64,000 nt of DNA from Clavelina lepadiformis (Eukaryota; Chordata; Ascidiacea; Aplousobranchia; Clavelinidae). Each line of letters starts with the position of its first letter. Position 1 is the stretch's first letter. The translations under genes were made by a program, and so were the position numbers. The notes under the pieces were generated by a model. That model saw only the letters and a program-made list of their open reading frames with translations, was not told where the DNA came from and did no database searches. Positions 49,000 through 60,317 of this stretch are shown piece after piece. Location of the stretch: the NCBI RefSeq assembly GCF_947623445.1, contig NC_135244.1:15748860-15812859 (forward strand), written 5' to 3'.

Positions 49000-51737
49000 G
49001 GTGATATTTTGTTCCACTGGCCTTCTGTGCAAGAGTGCAAGTTATAGCCTACAGATGAAGTAACTGCTTTAATCAACTTTTGCTTTGAGTTGTAGCGTAT
49101 ATCAGTCTGAACCTCGTTTATTTCACACACTTTGTAAAACTACTTGTTACCTCTATATGACGCAATCGCAAGCACTGAACGAAACTGAAGTTTCGACTCT
49201 TGTTTATGTTCTGGAGGCCAATTTGTTGCGCAAATTTTAAAACAGGTTTCTAACAAAGCGTATGGGCGTATAAAACGCACACAGCAGTCAACAAACAGCG
49301 GTTATTTGGAAAAAGGGAAATGCCCTTTAGGGTATCAGTGTGGGGAAAACTACAGCATAATAAGACTTTGGCACCGTTTCTAATTCGGTCCAAACAGAAT
49401 TGGTATGTCTCACATACAGTTTCCTTATTTTAGCATCTTTGTGTATCAGCAGACCGCTATCTGCACCGTGTTTTGTTCCTCAGAATTAATAAATAAATAA
49501 TTATTCAATAATAATTGGTTGATATAGACTATAGAGTAATGGTGCTGCTGCATATTTTCGTTCACTTCCAAATTTCTAGGAGGTTTATACATATAAAAGC
49601 ATAAAACATGTTTTGTAATGTCTTGTTGGTAGTTTTGTTCATACAACTTCTTACCGCTCTAAAGTTACATTCTTGTATGTATGTACACAAAATTAACAAA
49701 AGTTGTACCATTCATTTTTGGTTGTGTATTAACAATCAACTTTTGTAATAGCCTACTTACTGCATTACAAATGTTTGTACAGACGGTGATTATTTTACCC
49801 TCAGTAGAGGTCACGCAACCTGTAGTTAAGGATAAGCGGTTAGGTTAGAAGAAAGACCACGCGAAAAGTTGATTTTAGCTATTTAAGTTTTTTGGATTTA
49901 GATTTAGATTAGAAGGTAAATTTCGGTTAGGTTTAGGTTGCTATGCTAAAACAATTAAGTTAGGTTTACAAAAAACTGAGAAAAATAGCTTAGAAAGCAC
50001 GATTTTTTCCGATGAAATAATGGAAGCAATTTCTGTAACTTTGGTGCTGAGTTCAGGTTTCTGTTGTCACGTGATTACACAAAACTCATGTTGACATCAC
50101 ACGCCCCACGCACACCTCTCACGTCAAACAAAGAAAACGCGCAAAACGAAACTAAGGTGTCATTGCTCCCTTATAAGCGTCCTTCCTTAAAGCCATATAT
50201 AGAGAGAGGAAGCACCGCATTTCTGCAAAATAAGCAACGTCAGCAAATAATTAGGGGCCACAGTCAAGCAAATATGCAAATGACGCTCGATTGCTACTTC
50301 AGCAAAGGCAAAGTCTTATTTGCCGAATTTTATGTTAAGCCTGAAAAACATCTCATGTATCATGACCTATCTCGATTACATTTTACAGCACCGACATAGC
50401 AAACAAGGTTTTATAGACAATGACGACTGCACCATATTTACCGTTTTTGCTCCGGCGTAGATTAAACTAGTTGCATTCTTATAGCTTAACCAGCTTGTAA
50501 AAAAAAAAAAAGTTTTGTCAGTATATTTTCTATGACGCATAATAATTTCGTTCCGTCACGTATAGTTGTTTTTTTTTAAATTGGCTAACCTTAGAAAAAG
50601 TGAAAAAATATTCTGTAAACAAAGGATAGCAATTTGCAATTTTTATCAGCATACCAGTAAAACTATCTAACTTTAACAAACCGCATGGAATAGTATTTCT
50701 TGGAACTTGCACAAAAATAACTTTGAAATAATAATTATAATTTTGATACAAAAATAATATAGGAAATGTGGTAAACAGTTGAAAAGCAAAAATGCAAAGA
50801 CATCCGAAAACAACGCCGCCTTGCATCAATGTTTCCACAAATTTTGTTAGAACGTCTGTTTTATTTGAAAGGTATAAGAAAAATAAAATTTAAAGTAAAA
50901 AACACACCTTGTTACCTTGCCTGATACACAAGAGACAGTGCAGAAGTAATTGCAGTCATGCAGCAGAAATTGACGCAAGTAAGAACTTTGATCTCAATAC
51001 CTTGTTTTTGCACAAACTTTGTTAGCTACTTTGCTAGCCGCAGTTTGTCCTCCTCGGCACTATACATTCTTAATATTTTCATAAGTAGTGTACAGTGTAC
51101 TGCATTCAAAGGTCGCCTATTAACCTTGTTCATTTCAAATTGTGACATCATCATTGCCAGTTTATATATAATTATAGTAGCAAAGTTGCCATACATTGAC
51201 AACATCGGCAATATTACTGCTTAACCTAAATTACTAAACATTATTGAAAAAATCATTCACCGGTTTGTTTACAGACAACTATAATCTTTCATTTAAGGTC
51301 AACACCTAGTTTGGACTTGTCAGGCACTTCAAACTGTACATAATTGTTAAATTATACAATACCTCTAGCTCTGAGCACAGCCTTTTTTTATTTAATTCAA
51401 GTAGCGTGTTCTTTTATACAAGTTAACAATCAACCCATAAGCAGGCTACATACATGACATGTAAAATTTCCACCACGGATTATCGAAATGTAAATGAAAC
51501 ACGAAGTGATTCGAAAAAAAACTATAACAGTACACAGTAATGATAGCAAACAATAATGATGAGCAAATAAATCTTTACAGACAAAATTGGAATGCTATGC
51601 AAGACAATCACTAATTTGGTTACTGTAGGCTTACATACATGCACATTTTCAAATCCCGTTACTTGTTAAACGTAAAAAGCTATACAACATGTCGCTTTTG
51701 TCGACAAAGAAACAGGGGTTTATAATAAAAGCTGGCG
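49000..51737. other. Intergenic G2-G3
   Basis: 2.7 kb with no recognisable exon. A 111-codon open frame on the + strand (50064-50396) has no family motif or splice context and is not called. Short TTAGG-like stretches near 49845-49965 are scattered and not a telomere array. Confidence 0.5.
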
Positions 51738-53886
51738 TTAGATTTCGGATTTTAAGATACGGAGAGCGATTTCAGCTTTTTCCATGTCACGTTTACGTTC
51801 AGCTTCAGAGGAATAATCGATGGCTTTTTTAAGTGCTGCGATAGCCTCCGTAAAAAGCCTTATCGCTTCATCAGTGCGACCCTGTATCATGTAGGCATGG
51901 CCGAGATTATTCAAAATTGTGGAATATATTTGGAACTTGCTGGCTTCTTCACCAAACACATCTCGCATCATTTGAACAGCGGTTTCACCAGTTTCCTCAC
52001 GCGCCTTTATCTCTCCTAGCAGCCAATAGGCTTGATCAATGCAATGCAAAATAATAGCAAGCACCAAGCAAGATTGCTTTTTATCCAAGCCTGCTAGACC
52101 TTTGACGCGTTTATACGAATCACTCATTTGTGAAACAACACGAGTTTTCACAAATGATTTTCGCACCAAGTGTTTCTCCAGCAAATCTCTCACTAGTCCT
52201 GACCAGCCAACAACGCATTTTAGAAAGCTGTTGATGGCCTCTTCAGGCTGTGTTTCATTGACAATCAACGTCGCAGCCAGATCGTAAAATAAAAGCGATT
52301 CAAAACATTTTGACCGGACTCGCAGTTGGTCGGCATAAGTCATCACATCTTCGGCCGAAAGCTCGGCATTTTGACTCAAAGAGAAAAACTCATTACGAAT
52401 CTCATACGCCTTGTCGATGCGATCGGTCCGAACCAGCACAACAAAATACTTCACCAACAAGGAAAAACAATTTACAGCAGAACCAAGTTCGTATAACCTT
52501 TGTGCTGTCCCATAGGCTTCATCATATTTACCTTCATCAATGTATTGCGCACTTTTTTCTGCAAAGGTTTTAAACTTTCTGTAGATTTTTTTATGTTTCA
52601 AAACTTGAAGAAACATATACATCGGCTCTATCAAGTATCAAACAACCAATTTCCATGCAACTATCGATTTTATAATGTTGATGTTATGATTACTGCAATG
52701 GGAAATATAATTGGCAGCGTATATATTCCTATACTCAGTGGTGGAATTCAGCCGGTTCGCACCGGTTCGTGCGAACCGGTTTTTGTAACTTTAATGACCT
52801 CCAGTTCTTAACAAGCGTTGTTAACCGGTTGTTAAAAGCGTATGTGTTACGGACTTTGTTCCCACATGTTGTTACTTATCATCGTATTTTCGTTTGAAGC
52901 GAGCGTTTTTACCAATCAGCACCGTGTACGCGTTTGTTGAGCTATTTTAATCACGTGTTTTGGCACCCTGGTTGTATATAAAGATTGTGCGATTTTAGGA
53001 GGGGTGAGTCTGAGTCGGCGTCTGGCTGAGACCAATAAAATGTGGCTTTTCGAGGATCGTCGGTTTGGTTTATTAGCGTGATAACGCTACTCAGTTTCAC
53101 AGTGGAAAGTGACTCACAGTTATTGGTGTCGCGGTTCACCGTAAGCGTGAAATTAAAACCTGGCTAACTGAGCGAGAAAATAATCGTTACATATGTATTG
53201 GCCTATGTGTATATCGGCCCCGGGCCAATATGGCATGCTGCTAGTGAGAGAACCGGATGATAAAATATTTGAATCCCACCACTGCCTATACTGTTTTGTG
53301 CCTTGATTAATTACCGTTAACTAAAAGTTAGATAGGACACATGTTGCTTTAAATTTGTTACCTGATAACTGCAACATGCGTTCTATGGCAGTTGTTTCGT
53401 TGCTAACTTCATCATCTGTACAAAATTATGAATGACAAAGGCTAAATTCGTTCCTAAATCCATGTAATCTGTATGTGTCGCAGCGAAAAATCAGTTCCAC
53501 TTACTGGTTTTCTGTAAACCCAATTTCGCCATTTCTTCATTTGCGGCCCTTACTTGCCCTAATAAACAAACAGTGCACATTTACAAAACTGGCAATGTTT
53601 TTTATGGAGCAGTGTCCTTTTTCAATGTATTATTAGCAATTAACCTATACGTCAGGCTACAAACTTCCGTAGGCCAAAACACGGTTAAGGATCCGGCAGC
53701 ACTTACCCGTATGTCGAAGTGCAGTCATAAAGCTGAAAAAGTATTTATCATAAGTGTTATTGCTCTTCGGACACATAAAGTTTCAACAAAACTACTCACA
53801 TAGGCTACTATATCATATATAGTGCTTTTCTCGCGTATATAATAACTTCTTTGCTGAATTTACCTGTTTTGAGCTTCAAAGTCCAT
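51738..53886 (-). CDS. TPR-like tandem family gene G3 (five exons)
   Basis: Exons: 53886-53864, 53732-53707, 53558-53505, 53415-53362, 52558-51738 (23, 26, 54, 54 and 821 bp), 325 residues plus stop. The start exon reads MDFEAQN; exon 2 FMTALRHT (compare ALALRRLM in G4); exon 3 QVRAANEEMAKLGLQKT; exon 4 DEVSNETTAIERMLQLS. The large exon starts KSAQYIDEGKYDEAYGTAQR and ends with ILNNLGHAYMIQGRTDEAIR, a clear TPR pattern. Intron 4 carries a 549-bp hAT-type element, which should be spliced out. Function unknown. Confidence 0.75.
52736..53284. mobile_element. hAT-type element (549 bp) in G3 intron 4
   Basis: Termini CAGTGGTGGAATTCAGCC and TTGAATCCCACCACTG, with a perfect 8-bp duplication cctatact at 52728-52735 and 53285-53292. 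A local palindrome 'ccggttcgcaccggttcg' follows the left end. Same family as the shorter copy at 26402-26556 in the other gene cluster. No transposase. Confidence 0.92.
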
Positions 53887-55237
53887 TTCAGGAGCTTGAA
53901 AATGGTAAAGTTTGAAGGTATTGAATAAGCTTTCGGAATTTTTCTGTATGCACCTCCTCACATAAATTTGAAGTAGCTACTTTTTGTGGCTAGGTAAAAT
54001 GATCTACAGCCATTCGAAATACGTGATAAAGTTTCATTCCTGTTTTTGCTTCGAGTGGCGCAATTCTGACAGTTGCTTGACAAGCAGCGGTTGCCTTATA
54101 CCCAGGGTTGCCATGCTGTTCTTATTTCTACGATTTGTCCTTATTTTGAAGGTTTGTGTCTTAGAAAATATTTTGGTTATTATTTCTAAGAAATTTTCTT
54201 ATTTTTACTTGCTTCCTTATTTTTGTCTCATTTTTAGGGCAGAGCTTTCCATGTTGGGCATTTCGATATACCTTAGTGCGCCATTTAGAACCGAAGATAG
54301 AAACAGCCTTAGTGAAAGTCCAGTCAAGTCCATTTTGCAAGTAAAAGTACACTTGTACAAGACCTGCCGTGAAAACTGTCTGCTTTTTTAGGCACATCGC
54401 TTTTTCCTGCGGCCTTTTACATTGAATTGACGTGTCGCATGAATACATTCCGTCCAATAACTTCTGTTCCTTTTTAATCTTATCTTGTTTCCTGGTTGTC
54501 CTTATTTTTTAGTCCAGATCGATGGCAACCCTACTTATACCCAACGCAAATAGGTTTTGCAGTACCGTAACACGATTTTGATTCTTCGCACTAGTTATGT
54601 CATAAACCACCCGACTAAGTCATAAAGTAAGCGAAAGGTTCTTCTTCGCATACAAATGACACAAAAAGTATTTCAAGCTCGCAAACAACCTGTATGACAC
54701 AACTAAATTAAAGGGTTACGCGAGCCTGCATCGTTAAAGCTAAACCTTTGCTTAAACGTAACGGCATTCTTTTGAAGAAAACTATTGCTTGAGTATTGCC
54801 AAAGCAGATTTTCTAAGGTTGTGAATTTTGCACACCATGTTCAGTTCAACCCAACTATTAACTGTAGTCGTGGCTGTTTAGCAGACAGAGAGAGTTGTGT
54901 TCTTCTTCAGGGGAATACACCCAAGGTAAAACTATTTTCTTCACAACACAATTTTGGTGAATTGCTGCTGGTCAAATTGTCTTGCTTGTGCTGGGGGTAA
55001 CACTTCAGATGCATACTATGCCTACAATAATTCACTACGTCTTTGCATATCTGTTAATCGGACTACTTTAATTTTATTTTACCTTAAAAACAGTAACAAA
55101 GTTGGAGTTATATGCGAATACCTAATATCACTTAAATCAACACAATCAATTACAAAAGTAGAAAGAACTATACTACTCTATGTGAGTCATTTGGTATGTA
55201 CAACAATTAATGCCGTGGGGTCCATGTGGATTTTTAG
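53887..55237. other. Intergenic G3-G4
   Basis: Contains the hAT-type element at 54103-54533 and otherwise nothing that can be supported as a gene. Confidence 0.5.
54103..54533. mobile_element. hAT-type non-autonomous element (431 bp), pyrimidine-rich
   Basis: Left terminus CAGGGTTGCCATG, right terminus GATGGCAACCCTA; an 8-bp duplication cttatacc at 54095-54102 and 54534-54541. The interior is dominated by 'ccttattttt'-type runs near both ends, extending the inverted repeat. Sits between G3 and G4. Confidence 0.85.
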
Positions 55238-56429
55238 TTATAATTGTCTGCGAGCAATTTGCAAAGCCATCTCACTTCTTTGCACATCCTCTCTTTTTTC
55301 CGCCTCACTGTCGTAGTCTTCTGCTCGCTTCTTCGCCACAATGGCTTGGGAGAAATATTTTGCTGCCTCATTTGGTCTATCCTTCAGCAAATAAGTATGG
55401 CCGAGATTGTTTAGAGCACCGCCGTAAATCTGCTTCTTCTCCGCATCTTTTCCATGCCCGTCTTGCATGATCGAAATGGATTCCTTCAACGAGGCTTCAC
55501 GCCCGCTAAGGTCACCGGCAAGGAACTGGCATTGCTCAATGTGGTGAAAGCAAACAGTTCGAATAAAACTTAGACTTTTTTTGTCGATGCCCTTCAAGCC
55601 AGCGATTTGATCATTTATCTTCCGCAACACGGGTATCATATGGTCTCTGATCAATTGCTTTGAAGTCTGCTGATTTTCTATCAGGTCGGTCACTGCAGTT
55701 TTAATGCTCTGACTGCACCTGTGAAGAATGTTCACACTGTCGCCAGGGTTGCTTTCATTTTTGCAGTAAACAGCAGCGATTTGAAAGAAGAGGATAGCGT
55801 CAAAATTTTTCTTCTTCTTCATCAACTCTGCCGCAAAATGTTCTGTGTCCGCGGCAGAAGTATCAAGAAGTTTTTTCATCAATGAGATGATTTCATCACG
55901 GATTTTGGCGGCTTTGTCAGGGCGTCCGGTTTGCATCAATGAAACGTAATACTTTACAAGAACAGGTAAGAAGTTGAGTTGGTCCCCTATCTTGTATTGC
56001 TTCTTAACCAGCCCATAGGCTTCCTCATATTTGCCTTCCTTTATATATGTTGCACTCGTTGCTAAAACGTAAAGCTTGAAAGCAAACTACATTGGACATT
56101 CACTAATTAGAATATTATGGTTACCACAGTGGCCTGAATTATAGACAGCTTATCAACCCAACGATCTATTGTGAAAAGCTGATTGATGTGAAGTTCAATC
56201 ATATAGTACGGTTTAAAGTTTTAAAGTACTTTTGTTTCCTTTCAAGGAGCGCAAATTTTGTTAAATTATATCGCTTGCTTTGCAAGATTACTTGCGAACT
56301 AGTATGCACTGAACTTTGTTAAATGAACGTACTTAGCAAACACTCTTATTGTTTATAGTACATTAATTCGCGTTTTACTTACCATCCAAGTGAAACAACT
56401 GCTCGATTGATATTGAGGACTGATTATTA

Positions 56430-58849
56430 CACTGGCCAACAAAAAAACATTTTTTTTTGAGTGCCAAAGATATTTTGATGGTTTCTGGGTAATTTTGGGC
56501 TGCTGAGTCCGAAAATAACATTCGTTTCTTTGAATTGGCTCTAGTTTTTGAGATATCAATGTTTTTTATTTTTGACGAGAGAAAAATCGTTAACTTTAGT
56601 ATCTGCCAATTGTGAACACAAGCATCAGTAAAATGCATATTGGAAATGTCTCTTAGGCAGTATGCATTACTTATTTTGGACCAGATACTCCACTATGTCT
56701 ATTTGTTATTGTAGCATCCCATTACTTCAGAAACAAGGCATTGAAAACACTCCATTTTCGGCATCATTCTGATAAGCTACAGTTTCTTTGTATTGTTCAC
56801 CACATGTACAGTGTAGAGTACTCCCTTCAGTTATCACATCATATCAATATCTCATTTTATAGCTATATTGTTGTAGACTAAAGATGCTGTAATCAGAATT
56901 TAATAGTTCTGTAGCCAGAGAAAGGAATACCACGAGTCAAGTTCAAGCTATTGCTCACATAAGTAAGTTTGGAAAACGTGGAGGTTTTTTGTAATTCAAG
57001 TGAGAATTGAGTTCATTAGTGGAAGTTTGACAATATGCTTAGGCCTTGTCACTGGGAGGATGCATTTTCCTGTGACTGAATTGACAACCTGTCACATTTT
57101 CGTTCAGTATATATATGCTCTGCAAGTGAGAGCAGTGGAAGTGTGTTCGAAAGCAGTCCATTCATTCCAGAGCCATTCAAGCAGGAGGAGCTGAGCGATC
57201 TTATCAGGGATCTCAACTTATCCAAAGAAGCAGCAGAAATTTTGGCATCCTGACTCAAAGACAAAAACTGCCTTGGAACCGGAGCTTCAATAACATTCTA
57301 CCGTACAAGAGAGAAAGAATTACTTCCGTATTTTAGCCAACAAGATGACCTTGTTTACTGCAAAGTGCAAAGACATCGAAGGGCTTCTGCTGAAAATGGG
57401 AGTGCCACAATATAGACCTCAAGAGTGGCGCTTATTCATAGACAGTTCGAAAAGGAGTTTGAAATGTGTATTGCTACATAATGGTAACAGATATGCATCT
57501 CTCCCAATTGGCCACTCAACAAAACTAAAAGAAGAGTACAACAACATTAAAACGGTATTACAGAAACTGGATTATGACTCTCACCAATGGTTAATCTGTG
57601 TAGACTTGAAGATGGTAAATTTTTTGCTTGGCCAGCAAAGCGGATATACAAAATACCCATGTTTTATCTGCTTGTGGGATAGCCGAGCGCGCACTGATCA
57701 CTGGGTGAAGAAAGGGTGGCCACTTAGAGATTCCATGAGAGTAGGTGAAGGTAACATCATAAATGAACCTTTAGTTGCTAGAGAGAAGATCATCATTCCA
57801 CCGCTGCACATAAAACTTGGTTTGATGAAGCAATTTGTGAAAGCCTTGCCTGCAACTGGGGATTGCTTCAACTATATTTGCAGAACATTTCCTGCTTTGA
57901 CCATCGAAAAGCTTAAAGCAGGCATTTTTGATGGCCCTCAGATCCGCAAACTCATAAAGGATGTGTGTTTTGTGCAGTCCATGACAGACACAGAGTCTGC
58001 TGCTTGGCAATCGTTTGTTTTAGTCACACAGAACTTTCTTGGTAACCGAAAAGCTGAAAATTCCCAAGAATTGGTGGAAGATATGCTTTCCAAGTTGAAA
58101 GATTTAGGTGTGAAGATCAGTATCAAGGTTCACTATCTCTTCAGCCACTTAGATCGTTTTCCTGCAAACCTTGGTGATCTAAGTGAAGAGCAGGGAGAAA
58201 GGTTCCACCAGGACATTAAGGTCATAGAAGAGAGGTATCAGGGCAGGTGGGATGCCCATATGATGGCCGACTACTGTTGGAGTCTCCAACGTGACTGCTT
58301 GGCTGCATCACATTCCAGAAAGTCGTACAAAAGAAAATCTACAAGCATCAACTAATTTTTTTGTATTACAGTACCGATATATGATTGATTAGCGTGCTTT
58401 GACAGCTTACTAAATGTACTTTGAGCGTTACTAAAAGTAGTGTTTGTGCTTTGACGTCGCCTGTTTTTGCGTTACAAAAATCTGTTGTTTGCTGCTAACA
58501 TCGCCTAAGTTTTATAATTTTTGCTTGATTTTCACATGAAACATGATTCGCGTAAAGAAGGCTCTCTGTGTTAACGATTGCGTCTTTAACAATATCGCAT
58601 CAGAAATAGATGAATACTGTATGCACATGATAGAAAAGACAGATGTAGACTCATCGAAGTTGTAGTATAAAGAGAATTTTACCTATGTCAAAATTTGCGT
58701 ATTTTTAGCACTTTTTGAAACAAAAACATGGAATATCTCAAAAACTAGAGCCAATTCGGAAAAACTAATGCCATTTTTGGATTCAGCGACATAAAAATAC
58801 CCTAAAACCGTTGAAACTTTCTTGGCACCAAAATGTGTGTTGACCAGTG
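56430..58849 (+). mobile_element. CACTGG-terminated DNA transposon, copy 2, inside G4 exon 4
   Basis: Starts CACTGGCCAACA and ends TGTTGACCAGTG, flanked by TTA on both sides (56427-56429, 58850-58852). Inverted similarity extends well inside: 'gctgagtccg' and 'ttggctctagtttttgagat' near the left are inverted near the right. It encodes the 57345-58355 protein on the + strand, antisense to G4. Upstream of that frame, degraded N-terminal sequence is visible: LSDLIRDLNLSKEAAEILAS, then TGA at 57251-57253, then YRTREKELLPYFSQQDDLVY and a frameshift. CACT termini with 3-bp duplications suggest EnSpm/CACTA; this is an inference. Confidence 0.85.
57345..58355 (+). CDS. Transposon-encoded protein (N-terminally broken), family without a firm name
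   Basis: 336 codons. Blocks seen: FIDSSKRSLKCVLLHNGN (about residues 32-49), VNFLLGQQSGYTKYPCFICL followed by WDSRAR with a C-x-x-C pair (about 92-116), PPLHIKLGLMKQFVKAL, GPQIRKLI, FLGNRKAENSQELVEDML, SEEQGERFHQDI, ERYQGRWD and MMADYCWSLQRD. From memory this protein type recurs in many animal genomes, annotated as uncharacterised and usually inside repeats. Its presence within matching terminal repeats in two copies here supports it being the element's own protein, probably the transposase, but catalytic residues could not be assigned. The true start lies upstream of a stop and a frameshift. Confidence 0.7.
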   Translation: MTLFTAKCKDIEGLLLKMGVPQYRPQEWRLFIDSSKRSLKCVLLHNGNRYASLPIGHSTKLKEEYNNIKTVLQKLDYDSHQWLICVDLKMVNFLLGQQSGYTKYPCFICLWDSRARTDHWVKKGWPLRDSMRVGEGNIINEPLVAREKIIIPPLHIKLGLMKQFVKALPATGDCFNYICRTFPALTIEKLKAGIFDGPQIRKLIKDVCFVQSMTDTESAAWQSFVLVTQNFLGNRKAENSQELVEDMLSKLKDLGVKISIKVHYLFSHLDRFPANLGDLSEEQGERFHQDIKVIEERYQGRWDAHMMADYCWSLQRDCLAASHSRKSYKRKSTSIN

Positions 58850-59343
58850 TTATCTGTGCAACATTAAAATTAATTAAATGGCAAATTCTAGAGCTGCTAG
58901 GTAGTTATCTAAATTGAATCACATAGCTTACAGACCATTTGTTCGAGCTTGATTTTGCTGCGCTGAGTTTGTTTGATTTGATTCAAACATCCCCAATTGT
59001 TCTAAAAAATAGGTCACATTGAATAGGCCTACATGTATGTTACTGAAAGCCTTAAATTTTCTCTTTTAATTTGTCATAGACACTATCAAAACGCAAAACG
59101 TATAAGCCTATGATTTTGATACTCCTGTAGCCTATAGCTTGCTCGATATGTTTGTTAAACACCCGATCCAGGCAATTTACTTCAATAAAGCTATAATTAC
59201 TTACCCATTAATCGGCGAAGTGCCAAAGCGCTGAAAAAGAAAACAAATTCGATTTCAACATCAATTGGTTTATAAAGTTTTCTGATTTAAGTTTTTATTA
59301 ACTGCAACTTATCTGACCCGTTGGTGCCTGCATCGAAATTCAT

Positions 59344-60317
59344 GCCTTTGCTTAATGTATAGTCTTCTATCTTGCTGATAGTTGATAATAATTAATGTTT
59401 ATTCTGAAAAAAAACTTTTTGTCCACTTTAGAGGAACTGTAAAGCTGTAACACAGCTACAGACTTAGCACCTGACAGCTTCTGAAAAATTCTCTGCACCG
59501 CTGGCCGAAAAAAGCGGAACTAAGCTTAGTCGATTAGCACATTTTGTTTTATTACGCGTACACGGTTTCGTATTATCACGTGATTATGTTGTTTTAGATT
59601 GATCAGCTTTTAGAACTGTATAGGTCGACAATGGAAAGCAATCCGAGTAAGGTACCAGCAGAAATTCTACAGCCTATATGCCAATAAATCCTTCAAATAA
59701 CCTCAAGAGACACTTTGAAATGTTATTAGTACAGAATGGTAAAACTAAATAAACAATAGAAAAGGATGGGAAAAAGAGTTTTGTGCAAGCTGAAGAAAAA
59801 ATGAAATGAGACTTTATGTAGAGCAGTCGAGTATAAATGGTTTTAATAATTTCCGTAAAGTATCGATTTTAAATAGGCTTAAGTATGTTTAAAACGCATT
59901 CATGCAGAAGAGACAGCATGCAGGAGATTGCAATTGTTACATTGCTTCAGTTAACAGATGTCAATGCGCATTTTAACTAGGCCTAAACCTTAAATAAAAC
60001 TTTTGATCTTAAATCTAGTCATGGTACCTTCAGATATAACGGATACAATCTTTTCTATAAACTAAAATCTATATGTAAAAAGAAAAGAACGTGGGTTAAT
60101 TTTTGGATATAATATAACCATACAGCAATATCCATACTATATAATATTCTCACGTTAAGCAATACTGAATTTGCAGAAGATAGAATTTTGGCGTTATGAG
60201 TGAAGGCGGGTGAGCAGAGATTTAAAAAAATTAAACCAACTTTATCTTTTAAATTCAATTTTAAACTATATCATAGCTTTGTATCTAGTTTTCTATAACG
60301 ATCTTTTACTTGTGCAG
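59344..60317. promoter_or_regulatory. Shared region between head-to-head G4 and G5
   Basis: The G4 start codon (59343, minus) and G5 exons (from 60318, plus) diverge from this interval. A possible G5 start, ATG at 59632 in context 'gtcgacaATGGAAAGC', resembles the G1 start context 'ttcgacaATGAGC', but its nearby donors (GTAAGG at 59648, GTACCA at 59653) give the wrong phase for exon 2. No core promoter motif was identified. Confidence 0.4.

Larger units (their letters stand above)
55238..59343 (-). pseudogene. TPR-like tandem family gene G4, exon 4 split by a 2.4-kb transposon
   Basis: Exons: 59343-59318 (MNFDAGTN), 59230-59205 (ALALRRLM), 59001-58936 (EQLGMFESNQTNSAQQNQAR...), exon 4 split into 58853 plus one TSD copy and 56429-56383, and 56061-55238 (824 bp). 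Removing the element and one TTA copy gives a 48-bp exon 4 right after acceptor TTGCACAG, reading DNNQSSISIEQLFHLD in the correct phase and matching exon 4 of the other members. The undisturbed total would be 990 bp, 329 residues plus stop. As sequenced, the acceptor is separated from its exon. The last exon is intact and has ALNNLGHTYLLKDRPNEAAK. Likely a recent null or hemizygous allele, since all other exons are clean. Confidence 0.8.

Noticed and set aside
49845-49965. TTAGG-like stretches resembling telomeric repeats
   Set aside because: They are scattered and irregular, not a tandem array.
50064-50399. 111-codon + strand open frame
   Set aside because: No recognisable domain, no splice partners and no sign of conservation available in the window.
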